Positions 1 to 5,229 are shown, numbered from the stretch's first letter. The stretch is DNA of 6,937 nucleotides from an uncultured Coriobacteriaceae bacterium (GCA_900549525.1 UWSJ01000090.1:1-6937); one strand, 5' to 3'. Numbers and translations are program-made. The notes: generated by a model from the letters alone, not told the origin.

Positions 1-158
1 TCCTCGACGGTTGCCGTGCACATGACGCGCGTGTCGCCAAACTCGGCCAGGCACGACCCATGCGCGTTCTTCATGACGTCGCGCGTGAGGGTGACCTTGC
101 GCATCTGGTCCGCCGCGCGGCCGGCGGGACGGCGCTCCGGAATCTCGATGTCTGCCAT
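1..158 (-). CDS. rph: RNase PH, copy 1 (N-terminal part, runs off the window)
   Basis: This is the start of a phosphorolytic 3'-to-5' exoribonuclease that trims tRNA 3' ends. Only the first 52 codons are visible; the rest lies left of position 1. The visible protein aligns without gaps with the N-terminus of the complete RNase PH at 2536-3276. Shared blocks are DQMRKVTLTRDVMKNAHGSC and LAEFGD followed by VMCTAT. The first 16 residues differ strongly (MADIEIPERRPAGRAA against MPVLNLTERRLAARPL). The ATG at 158-156 is preceded on the minus strand by AGGAG (167-163) with a 4-base gap, which fixes the start. It lies 15 bp downstream of murI copy 1 and is probably cotranscribed with it. Whether the full copy is intact cannot be seen here. 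Confidence 0.88.
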   Translation of the reverse strand, partial: MADIEIPERRPAGRAADQMRKVTLTRDVMKNAHGSCLAEFGDTRVMCTATVE

Positions 159-173
159 GTGGCTCCTGCCTTC

Positions 174-1148
174 CTACTCGTCGGCCAAGGCCTCGAGGGT
201 CTCGAGCTCTATGTGCTCGATAGAGTCGAGCGGGTGGCCAAAGATGAACTTGCCCGCGACGGCAAACGACGTGATGTCGTCCGAGGTGGTGGCGAAGCGG
301 TACTTGGGCTCGCCGCCGGCTCCCAGGTCCGGCGCCTCGGGGTCCGCGAGCTCTCCCCTGCGGGCCAAGATCTCGCTCACCTCGCGCGCGCACTCCTCGG
401 CCGAGCTCACCGTGCGCACGCCCGGGCCCAGCGCCTCGCCGATCTCGTGGGCGAGCAGCGGGAAGTGTGTGCAGCCCAGGACCACCGTGTCGATGCCCCT
501 GCCCAGAAGCGGTGCCACGTTGGCGCGTGCCAGCTCGCGCACCTCGGGCGTTTCGAAGACGCCCTTGTTGGCCATCCAGTCCTCGTGCAGGTGCGCCCCG
601 CTCGCAAGCTCGCGCTCCACGTAGTCGACGAAGCTGCCGGCCGCGCTCTGCGTCACCTGGACGCCCGCGTCGAGGTTGTGGATGGCGCGCTCGTAGGCGC
701 CCGACGCCACGGTGCCCGCCGTGGCGAGCACGCCCACCCTGCGGGTGCGCGTGGCTTGGATAGCGGCGCGCGCACCTGGCTCGATGACGCCGATGACCGG
801 CACCTTGAGGGCCTTCTGGATGACGTCGAGGCCGGCCGCCGTGGCCGTGTTGCAGGCGATGACCACGAGCTTGACGTCGTGGCTCTCGAGCCAGCGGCCC
901 ACCTGTCGCACGAAGAGGCGCACCTCGGTCTGGGGGCGCGGGCCATAGGGGCAGCGCTTGGTGTCGCCCACGTAGTAGATGGGCTCGGCGGGCAGGCGGC
1001 GCGCGATGGCGCGCGCGACCGTGAGGCCGCCCAGGCCGGAGTCGAAGATGCCGATGGGCTTGCTGCTGATGGGGTCGATGCCCTCTGAGGCGGACGGGAG
1101 GACGGCGGCGGTTGGATCGAAGCCGTCTGTTGGCACGTTCGATGACAT
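174..1148 (-). CDS. murI: Glutamate racemase, copy 1
   Basis: A cofactor-independent glutamate racemase that converts L- to D-glutamate in the cytoplasm for peptidoglycan stem-peptide synthesis. It has 324 residues, compared with about 270 for Bacillus RacE. It carries a roughly 30-residue N-terminal extension rich in Pro, Ser and Asp before the first conserved block, GIFDSGLGGLTV (33-44, Asp36). Next come YYVGDTKRCPYGPRP (58-72), the first catalytic cysteine in VIACNTATA (Cys99) and the second in VVLGCTHFPLL (Cys226, His228). No key residue is missing. Start: ATG at 1148-1146 with GGAG 4 bases upstream on the minus strand (1156-1153), and the N-terminus matches copy 2. The frame stays open upstream of the tRNA, but that part is antisense to copy 2 and is not coding. 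I see no AT-rich -10 element between 1149 and 1228, so transcription may come through the tRNA-Val gene. The next gene downstream, at 15 bp, is rph copy 1. Confidence 0.95.
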   Translation of the reverse strand: MSSNVPTDGFDPTAAVLPSASEGIDPISSKPIGIFDSGLGGLTVARAIARRLPAEPIYYVGDTKRCPYGPRPQTEVRLFVRQVGRWLESHDVKLVVIACNTATAAGLDVIQKALKVPVIGVIEPGARAAIQATRTRRVGVLATAGTVASGAYERAIHNLDAGVQVTQSAAGSFVDYVERELASGAHLHEDWMANKGVFETPEVRELARANVAPLLGRGIDTVVLGCTHFPLLAHEIGEALGPGVRTVSSAEECAREVSEILARRGELADPEAPDLGAGGEPKYRFATTSDDITSFAVAGKFIFGHPLDSIEHIELETLEALADE

Positions 1149-1167
1149 GTGTCTCCGCCTCCGTTGC

Positions 1168-1215
1168 GGCGCGGCAGCGCCGCGCCCGACCCCCTGCGCG
1201 CCCGCCCCGTGCGGG
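1168..1215 (-). promoter_or_regulatory. G+C-rich hairpins in the murI copy 1 leader
   Basis: Two short perfect stems lie between the tRNA terminator and murI copy 1. One is GGCGCGGC (1168-1175) with GCCGCGCC (1179-1186) around a 3-base loop. The other is CCCGC (1201-1205) with GCGGG (1211-1215) around a 5-base loop. Neither is followed by a T-run on either strand, so they are not classical terminators. They may only reflect the high G+C content of a non-coding leader. A role in read-through control of murI is inference. Confidence 0.3.
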
Positions 1216-1223
1216 AGCGCCAT

Positions 1224-1251
1224 GAGAAGGGCCGGAGACGCGCTCCGGCCC
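1224..1251 (-). terminator. Hairpin after tRNA-Val: weak terminator or attenuator
   Basis: A perfect 9-bp stem, GGGCCGGAG (1229-1237) with CTCCGGCCC (1243-1251), closes a 5-base loop. It begins 10 bases after the tRNA's encoded CCA. On the minus strand it is followed by TTCTC, a poor U-tract, so termination is probably incomplete. Some transcripts may then read on into murI copy 1. On the plus strand no T-run follows, so it should act only for minus-strand transcription. Confidence 0.65.
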
Positions 1252-1261
1252 GTGATGGCAT

Positions 1262-1336
1262 TGGTGGGCGATGAGGGATTCGAACCCCCGACCTTAGGCG
1301 TGTAAAGCCCCTGCGCTACCACTGCGCCAATCGCCC
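1262..1336 (-). tRNA. tRNA-Val(UAC)
   Basis: The 75-nt minus-strand sequence folds into a complete cloverleaf. The acceptor stem GGGCGAT pairs perfectly with ATCGCCC. The D stem is GCGC/GCGC around AGTGGTA. The anticodon loop is TTTACAC with anticodon TAC (UAC, reading GUA and probably other valine codons). The T arm carries GGTTCGAATCC. The discriminator A73 is followed by an encoded CCA (1264-1262). The anticodon stem GGGGC/GCCTA has a G-A mismatch at 27-43 and a G-U at 28-42, which is tolerable. It stands alone between two divergent murI genes. A TAAACT -10-like element lies upstream and a hairpin lies downstream. Confidence 0.95.
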
Positions 1337-1348
1337 TGAAGCAGGGGA

Positions 1349-1354
1349 AGTTTA
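1349..1354 (-). promoter_or_regulatory. Candidate -10 element for tRNA-Val
   Basis: The minus strand reads TGTGATAAACTT just upstream of the tRNA; TAAACT (1354-1349) is 12 bases from the tRNA 5' end. That places a start site about 5-6 bases before the mature tRNA. It is the only AT-rich patch nearby. No convincing -35 element is visible 16-18 bases further upstream, so this is a position-based guess. Confidence 0.4.
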
Positions 1355-1402
1355 TCACACGCGGATGGGGATCAGGGCACCTGGAGGCGTGGCTGCCCGA
1401 TG

Positions 1403-1436
1403 CCGGGTACAATGACCCGGTCAGGGAAGGCCGGGT
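1403..1436 (+). promoter_or_regulatory. Promoter -10 and three CCGGGT half-sites upstream of murI copy 2
   Basis: TACAAT at 1408-1413 is a near-consensus -10 element in a very G+C-rich setting. It would start RNA near 1420, giving a leader of about 56 nt. No recognisable -35 box is present. The first T of the -10 belongs to CCGGGT (1403-1408), which is mirrored by ACCCGG (1415-1420) and followed by another CCGGGT (1431-1436). The three half-sites form two overlapping inverted repeats with 6- and 10-base spacers across the -10 and start region, as an operator would. Which protein, if any, binds is unknown. The -10 call is firmer than the operator call. Confidence 0.5.
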
Positions 1437-1475
1437 TCCATCGCGGAATCGCGGCCGCACGAGCACGGAGGTCAC

Positions 1476-2450
1476 ATGTCCCCAGACGTACCAACCGACG
1501 GCTTCGATCCCATGGCCGCCGTCCCCCCCTCGATCTCCGGCGGCGTCGACCCCGTGAGCAGCAAGCCCATCGGCATCTTCGACTCCGGCCTGGGCGGCCT
1601 GACCGTGGCCCGCGCCATTGCGAGCCGCCTGCCCGCCGAACCCATCTACTACGTGGGCGACACCAAGCGCTGTCCCTACGGCCCTCGCCCGCAGTCCGAG
1701 GTTCGTCTCTTCGTGCGCCAGGTGGGCCGCTGGCTCGAGAGCCACGACGTCAAGCTCGTGGTCATTGCCTGCAACACCGCCACGGCCGCCGGCCTCGACG
1801 TCATACAGCGCGCGCTCAAGGTGCCAGTCATCGGCGTCATCGAGCCGGGTGCCCGTGCGGCGATCCAGGCCACCCGCACGCGGCGCGTGGGCGTGCTCGC
1901 GACGGCGGGCACGGTTGCCTCCGGCGCCTACGAGCGGGCCATCCACAACCTTGATGCGGGCGTGCGCGTAACGCAGGCCCCGGCTGGCAGCTTCGTCGAC
2001 TACGTGGAGCACGAGCTTGCCACGGGCGCGCATCTCCACGAGGACTGGATGGTCGACAAGGGCGTCTTCGACACGCCCGAGGTTCGAGAGCTCGCCCGTA
2101 AGAACGTGGAGCCGCTTCTTGGTCGCGGCATCGACACGGTGGTGCTGGGCTGCACGCACTTCCCTCTGCTCGCACGCGAGATCGGCGAGGCGCTCGGCGA
2201 GGGAATCACCACGGTGAGCTCGGCCGAGGAGTGCGCCCGCGAGGTGGCCGAGATCCTCACGCGTCGCGGGGAGCTCGCCGACCCGGCCGCCCCCGACCTT
2301 GGCGCCGGCGGCGAGCCCAAGTACCGCTTCGCCACGACCTCCGACGACATCACGTCGTTTGCCGTGGCCGGCACGTTCATCTTCGGCCACCCGCTCGACT
2401 CGATCGAGCACATAGAGCTCGAGACCCTCGAGGCGCTCGCCGACGAATAG
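1476..2450 (+). CDS. murI: Glutamate racemase, copy 2
   Basis: Makes D-glutamate for peptidoglycan and is the paralogue of the gene at 174-1148. It has 324 residues. Conserved blocks are GIFDSGLGGLTV (33-44, Asp36), GDTKRCPYGPRP (61-72), VIACNTATA with Cys99, IGVIEPGARAA (119-129), and LGCTHFPLL with Cys226 and His228. The C-terminal YRFATTSDD block resembles the LTTG region of RacE. By hand count it differs from copy 1 at 29 residues: 8 within residues 3-27, only 3 in 28-163, and 18 from 164 on. No catalytic residue is affected. Start: ATG at 1476 with GGAGG at 1467-1471, and the N-terminus is collinear with copy 1. It has its own -10 element (TACAAT, 1408-1413) and is followed after 85 bp by rph copy 2. 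The gene could be the ancestral copy, because its downstream order rph-rdgB is a common actinobacterial arrangement; that is inference. Confidence 0.96.
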   Translation: MSPDVPTDGFDPMAAVPPSISGGVDPVSSKPIGIFDSGLGGLTVARAIASRLPAEPIYYVGDTKRCPYGPRPQSEVRLFVRQVGRWLESHDVKLVVIACNTATAAGLDVIQRALKVPVIGVIEPGARAAIQATRTRRVGVLATAGTVASGAYERAIHNLDAGVRVTQAPAGSFVDYVEHELATGAHLHEDWMVDKGVFDTPEVRELARKNVEPLLGRGIDTVVLGCTHFPLLAREIGEALGEGITTVSSAEECAREVAEILTRRGELADPAAPDLGAGGEPKYRFATTSDDITSFAVAGTFIFGHPLDSIEHIELETLEALADE

Positions 2451-2693
2451 GCCGTCGCATCTGTCTGCCGGCAAACGCGTGCAGCACGCTCACGCTGCGC
2501 CCCGCCCCTAACACCCAACCTACGAAGGAGCTTCCATGCCTGTCCTCAACCTCACCGAGCGTCGTCTCGCCGCCCGCCCTCTCGACCAGATGCGCAAGGT
2601 CACCCTCACGCGCGACGTCATGAAGAACGCGCACGGGTCGTGCCTCGCGGAGTTTGGCGACACGCACGTCATGTGCACCGCCACCATCGAGGA
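1476..2693 (+). repeat. Right arm of the inverted murI-rph duplication
   Basis: Counterpart of the arm at 1-1148, in opposite orientation. The end is set at the base matching position 1 in the alignment of the two rph genes; homology may continue further. In the murI part, identical runs of roughly 40-47 bp (for example around CAGGTGGGCCGCTGGCTCGA, from 1720) alternate with scattered, mostly third-position, differences. The copies are therefore clearly diverged rather than freshly made. Confidence 0.85.
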
Positions 2694-3276
2694 GGCCGTG
2701 CCCGCCTGGCGGCGCGCCAGTCGCAAGGGGTGGGTCACGGCTGAGTACGCGATGCTGCCCGCTTCCACCAACACGCGCACGAAGCGTGAGTACAAGGGGC
2801 GCAAGGGGCGCAGTATGGAGATCGAGCGACTCATCGGCCGAAGCCTGCGCGCCGTGGTCGACCTTGACCGCCTGGGCGAGTTCACCATCACCGTCGACTG
2901 CGACGTCATCCAGGCCGACGGCGGTACCCGCACGGCGAGCATCACGGGCGGCTGGGTGGCGCTCCACGACGCCCTCATGCACTTCGTGGAGGCGGGCAAG
3001 ATGAAGCGCCTGCCGCTGACGGGCCAGGTGGCCGCCATCTCGGCGGGCATCGTGGCGGGCGCGCCCATGCTCGACCTCGACTACCCCGAGGACAGCCATG
3101 CCGACGTCGACCTCAACCTCGTGGGCACCGCGGGCGGCGGCATCGTGGAGATCCAGGGCACCGGCGAGCACTCGACGCTCTCACGCGCGCAGCTCAACGA
3201 CCTCCTCGACATGGGCGAGGCGGGCGTGGCGCGCCTGTGCGCCCTCCAGGACGAGGTCACGGGCTTCACGGCGTAG
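2536..3276 (+). CDS. rph: RNase PH, copy 2 (complete)
   Basis: A phosphate-dependent 3'-to-5' exoribonuclease that removes nucleotides 3' of the CCA end of tRNA precursors; the family forms hexameric rings. It has 246 residues, normal for the family (about 240-260). Visible signatures are SRKGWVTAEYAMLP (62-75), the basic stretch RTKREYKGRKGR (81-92), ERLIGRSLRAVVDL (97-110), the phosphate-binding CDVIQADGGTRTASITGG (122-139) with GGTR at 129-132, and the acidic DLDYPEDSHADVD (180-192) expected to hold metal ligands. Start: ATG at 2536 preceded by GAAGGAG (2524-2530) with 5 bases between. It probably shares a transcript with murI copy 2, since the 85-bp gap has no terminator with a T-run. The substrate link to the nearby tRNA gene is likely coincidental. 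Confidence 0.97.
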   Translation: MPVLNLTERRLAARPLDQMRKVTLTRDVMKNAHGSCLAEFGDTHVMCTATIEEAVPAWRRASRKGWVTAEYAMLPASTNTRTKREYKGRKGRSMEIERLIGRSLRAVVDLDRLGEFTITVDCDVIQADGGTRTASITGGWVALHDALMHFVEAGKMKRLPLTGQVAAISAGIVAGAPMLDLDYPEDSHADVDLNLVGTAGGGIVEIQGTGEHSTLSRAQLNDLLDMGEAGVARLCALQDEVTGFTA

Positions 3277-3516
3277 GGTCACGCCCTCGGGCAGCTCGCG
3301 GCTTACGGTTCCCTGACGCCAGCGTGGGAGAATGGCGGCCAAGGGGCATCGTGATGACGGATACCGATCCGCGTCGAGATGCTGCCGGGCAGCCGGACGC
3401 TGTTTGCGCTCGAACGTCTCGACTGAGGCGCCCGTCGGCTTGCGCTAGGCTTGTGCCTACCATGCGTCCCGGGCCCGCATTCGGCGGCGCGGGGCTGGCA
3501 GTGCGAAAGGAGCCCC
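3277..3516 (+). other. 240-bp gap between rph copy 2 and the RdgB gene
   Basis: No convincing gene is seen here. A reading frame starting MTDTDPRR at 3354 has no ribosome binding site and runs into the next gene out of frame. GCTGC/GCAGC (about 3379-3391) is a small 5-bp stem. A -10-like TAGGCT at 3446-3451, in the context GCGCTAGGCTTG, could drive the RdgB gene with a leader of about 59 nt. It resembles the TAGAAT element of nagB, but no -35 box is visible. No terminator with a T-run closes the rph gene. Confidence 0.35.
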
Positions 3517-4143
3517 ATGCCCAAGATCGACTACAAGACGCTCGACCCCGCAACCACCGTGGTGGTGGCCACCGGCAACGCCCACAAGGTCACCGAGATC
3601 GAGGCCATTCTCGCCCCCGTGATGCCGGGCGTGACCTTCTACGCCCTCGGTGAGCTGGGCGACTTCCCCGACCCGGTCGAGAACGGCGACACCTTCACCG
3701 AAAACGCCATCATCAAGGCCCAGGCCGCGCTGGACGAGACGGGCCTGCCCGCCGTCGCCGACGACTCGGGCCTCGTGGTGGATGCGCTCGGCGGCGAGCC
3801 TGGCATCATGAGCGCGCGCTGGGCAGGCGTGCACGGTGACGACGCGCGCAACAACGCGAAGATGATGCGCGAGATGGAGGGCGTGCCTGACGAGAAGCGT
3901 ACCGCCCGCTTCCACTCGAGCGTGGTGCTCATCCGCCCGGACGGCTCGGTCGTGACCGGCGAGGGCGACTGCGAGGGCAAGATCGGCTACGAGCCCGAGG
4001 GCACCAACGGCTTTGGCTACGACCCGCTGTTCTGGCCCGTCGACACCCCCGGCCGTTCCATGGCCGACCTCGAGCCTGCCGAGAAGAACGCCATCTCGCA
4101 CCGGTTCCACGCCCTCACGGAGCTCGCCCGCCAGCTGGCCTAG
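3517..4143 (+). CDS. rdgB: Non-canonical purine NTP pyrophosphatase (RdgB/HAM1 family)
   Basis: Hydrolyses ITP, dITP and XTP to the monophosphate plus pyrophosphate, keeping deaminated purines out of DNA and RNA. It has 208 residues, close to the usual 190-210. Family motifs in order are VVATGNAHKVTEIEAIL (16-32; the substrate-binding TGNxxK), GDTFTENAIIKAQAAL (57-72), ADDSGL (81-86, with the catalytic-region Asp pair), SARWAG (99-104), GTNGFGYDPLFW (162-173) and EKNAISHRFHAL (189-200). All expected elements are present. Start: the ATG at 3517 has AAAGGAG (3506-3512) 4 bases upstream; an upstream in-frame ATG at 3451 has no such site and would add 22 non-conserved residues. The neighbour rph often precedes this gene in Gram-positive bacteria, so a shared operon is plausible, although a separate promoter may exist in the gap. 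Confidence 0.96.
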   Translation: MPKIDYKTLDPATTVVVATGNAHKVTEIEAILAPVMPGVTFYALGELGDFPDPVENGDTFTENAIIKAQAALDETGLPAVADDSGLVVDALGGEPGIMSARWAGVHGDDARNNAKMMREMEGVPDEKRTARFHSSVVLIRPDGSVVTGEGDCEGKIGYEPEGTNGFGYDPLFWPVDTPGRSMADLEPAEKNAISHRFHALTELARQLA

Positions 4144-4203
4144 CGCCTGGGGCAAGCGGCGGAGCGCCCTCGAGTCGTCCACGCCACCCGCCTCGTCGCA
4201 CGC

Positions 4204-4209
4204 TAGAAT
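4204..4209 (+). promoter_or_regulatory. Candidate -10 element for nagB
   Basis: TAGAAT in the context CGCTAGAATAGACG is a good -10 hexamer and the most AT-rich spot in the gap. Initiation would fall near 4216, giving a leader of about 175 nt. Sequences 16-18 bases upstream (CACGCC, ACGCCA) do not resemble a -35 box, so an activator or a relaxed -35 would be needed. Confidence 0.5.
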
Positions 4210-4217
4210 AGACGCGT

Positions 4218-4387
4218 CCGGGGCGCGTGCCCCGGTCGTCGTGGACGGGCTGGGGCCCCGACGCGGCGGCGTCTCCACACAGCTTCGTGCGACCTCGCCC
4301 AGGTGGCCGCCATCACGTTGGTTGCGGCCAGCGCGGCCGCAGGGGCGAGACGCAAGCGCGTCCCGCCCAAGAAGACAGAAGGGACGC
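4218..4387 (+). promoter_or_regulatory. Structured nagB leader with competing hairpins over the ribosome binding site
   Basis: The leader holds several stems. CCGGGGC (4218-4224) pairs with GCCCCGG (4229-4235) at the very 5' end. GACGC (4260-4264) pairs with GCGTC (4269-4273). TGCGGCC (4323-4329) pairs with GGCCGCA (4335-4341). Next, GGGCG and GACGC (4343-4347, 4349-4353) pair with GCGTC and CGCCC (4358-4362, 4364-4368) across one A-C mismatch. Alternatively GCGTCCC (4358-4364) pairs perfectly with GGGACGC (4381-4387), which covers the GGGA of the ribosome binding site AGAAGGGA (4377-4384). The last two folds exclude each other. This resembles sequestor/anti-sequestor control, but no known riboswitch class is recognised. 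Confidence 0.4.
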
Positions 4388-4390
4388 AGC

Positions 4391-5128
4391 ATGAAGATCA
4401 TCCACGCCAAGGACTACGAGGACATGAGCCGCAAGGCGGCCAACATCATCTCCGCCCAGGTCATCCTCAAGCCCAACTGCGTGCTGGGCCTTGCCACCGG
4501 CACCACGCCCATCGGCGCCTATCACCAGCTCATCGAGTGGTACAAGAAGGGCGACGTGGACTTCTCGCAGGTCAGCACCTACAACCTCGACGAGTACCGC
4601 GGCCTCACCCACGACGATCCGCAGAGCTACCACTACTTCATGAACAAGGAGTTCTTCTCCGGCATCAACATCGACCTGGCCAACACCCACGTGCCCGACG
4701 GCGCCAACCCCGACGCCGAGGCCGCCTGCGCCGAGTACGACAAGATCGTGGCCGAGGCCGGCTATCCTGACCTGCAGCTGCTCGGCATCGGCCGCAACGG
4801 CCACATCGGCTTCAACGAGCCCGACGACGCCTTCTCCAAGGGCACCCACTGCGTCAACCTCACCGAGAGCACCATCGAGGCCAACAGCCGCCTGTTCGAG
4901 AAGGAGGAGGACGTACCGCGCCAGGCCTACACCATGGGCACGCAGACCATCATGCACGCCCGCATGATCCTCATGGTGGCCAACGGCGAGAACAAGGCCC
5001 AGGCCGTGCACGACATGTGCTTCGGCCCGGTCACGCCGAGCTGCCCCGCCTCCATCCTGCAGCTGCACTCCAACTGCGTGGTCGTTGCCGACGACGCCGC
5101 CCTGTCGCTGTGCGAGGGCCTGTACTAG
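4391..5128 (+). CDS. nagB: Glucosamine-6-phosphate deaminase
   Basis: Converts glucosamine 6-phosphate to fructose 6-phosphate and ammonia, the last step of N-acetylglucosamine use and the opposite of GlmS in wall-precursor synthesis. It has 245 residues, typical of the shorter Gram-positive enzymes (E. coli NagB has 266). Visible motifs are LGLATGTTPIGAY (32-44, phosphate binding), TYNLDEYRG (63-71, Asp67 equivalent to the catalytic Asp72 of E. coli) and LLGIGRNGHIGFNEP (130-144, His138 and Glu143 equivalent to His143 and Glu148). The E. coli Asp141 position is Asn136 here, which I believe is normal in Gram-positive NagB. YTMGTQTIMHA (180-190) and GPVTPSCPASILQLH (212-226) are also conserved. 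Start: ATG at 4391 with a moderate AGAAGGGA site (4377-4384). An open frame extends back into the preceding gene but has no family homology there. It has its own -10 and terminator, so it is probably monocistronic. Confidence 0.97.
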   Translation: MKIIHAKDYEDMSRKAANIISAQVILKPNCVLGLATGTTPIGAYHQLIEWYKKGDVDFSQVSTYNLDEYRGLTHDDPQSYHYFMNKEFFSGINIDLANTHVPDGANPDAEAACAEYDKIVAEAGYPDLQLLGIGRNGHIGFNEPDDAFSKGTHCVNLTESTIEANSRLFEKEEDVPRQAYTMGTQTIMHARMILMVANGENKAQAVHDMCFGPVTPSCPASILQLHSNCVVVADDAALSLCEGLY

Positions 5129-5140
5129 CGAGTTCTTCCA

Positions 5141-5173
5141 AGCCCGGGGTGCGCGTGCGCCCCGGGCTTTTTT
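5141..5173 (+). terminator. Rho-independent terminator of nagB
   Basis: AGCCCGGGG (5141-5149) pairs perfectly with CCCCGGGCT (5160-5168). The stem may extend into the 10-base interior through TGC/GCG. A run of six T follows directly (5168-5173). It lies 12 bases after the nagB stop and is the clearest terminator in the window. It separates nagB from the HAD gene. Confidence 0.95.
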
Positions 5174-5229
5174 GCTGGAGGGCGGACTTGGCAGACGTCG
5201 CGCCCGTCGCCGCCCCGAGAGGAGCATCC

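Larger units (their letters stand above)
1..1148 (-). repeat. Left arm of the inverted murI-rph duplication
   Basis: This segment, read on the minus strand, is homologous to 1476-2693 read on the plus strand. Both arms have murI followed by rph in the same order. The arms point away from each other around a centre of about 330 bp that holds tRNA-Val. Homology appears to start about 20 bp upstream of the murI start codons, since both have GCCGCA, then CGGAGG, then ACATGTC. The arms differ in the murI-rph gap (15 bp here, 85 bp in the other). The true extent of this arm lies beyond position 1. Confidence 0.85.

Noticed and set aside
60..1088. A 342-residue plus-strand open frame opposite murI copy 1
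   Set aside because: It is rich in Arg, Ala, His and Val, has no domain motif or ribosome binding site, and is a mirror of the racemase codons.
1262..1336. tRNA-Val as an integration site for a mobile element
   Set aside because: No integrase, no second copy of the tRNA 3' end and no foreign-looking genes are seen within the window. Neighbours are housekeeping genes of uniform composition.
174..2474. A 766-residue minus-strand open frame spanning both murI regions
   Set aside because: Only its last 324 residues (from 1148 down) are a racemase. The upstream part is the antisense of murI copy 2 plus the tRNA, and long antisense frames are expected at this G+C content.
3354..3653. Possible small protein starting MTDTDPRR between rph and rdgB
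   Set aside because: There is no ribosome binding site, the composition is typical of out-of-frame G+C-rich DNA, and it overlaps the start of the well-supported RdgB gene.
4013..4390. In-frame upstream extension of nagB (about 126 extra residues)
   Set aside because: The extension overlaps the end of the RdgB gene, lacks any NagB homology and crosses the promoter-like and structured leader. The ATG at 4391 has a ribosome binding site and fits family length.
4781..4825. Asn136 of NagB where E. coli has Asp141
   Set aside because: The surrounding GIGxNGHIGFNEP form is, to my knowledge, usual in Gram-positive NagB, and the His, Glu and Asp67 residues are intact. It is not a sign of inactivation.
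5174..5229. Separate promoter for the HAD phosphatase gene
   Set aside because: The 56-bp interval after the terminator has no AT-rich -10-like hexamer, only the ribosome binding site, so I did not annotate one.
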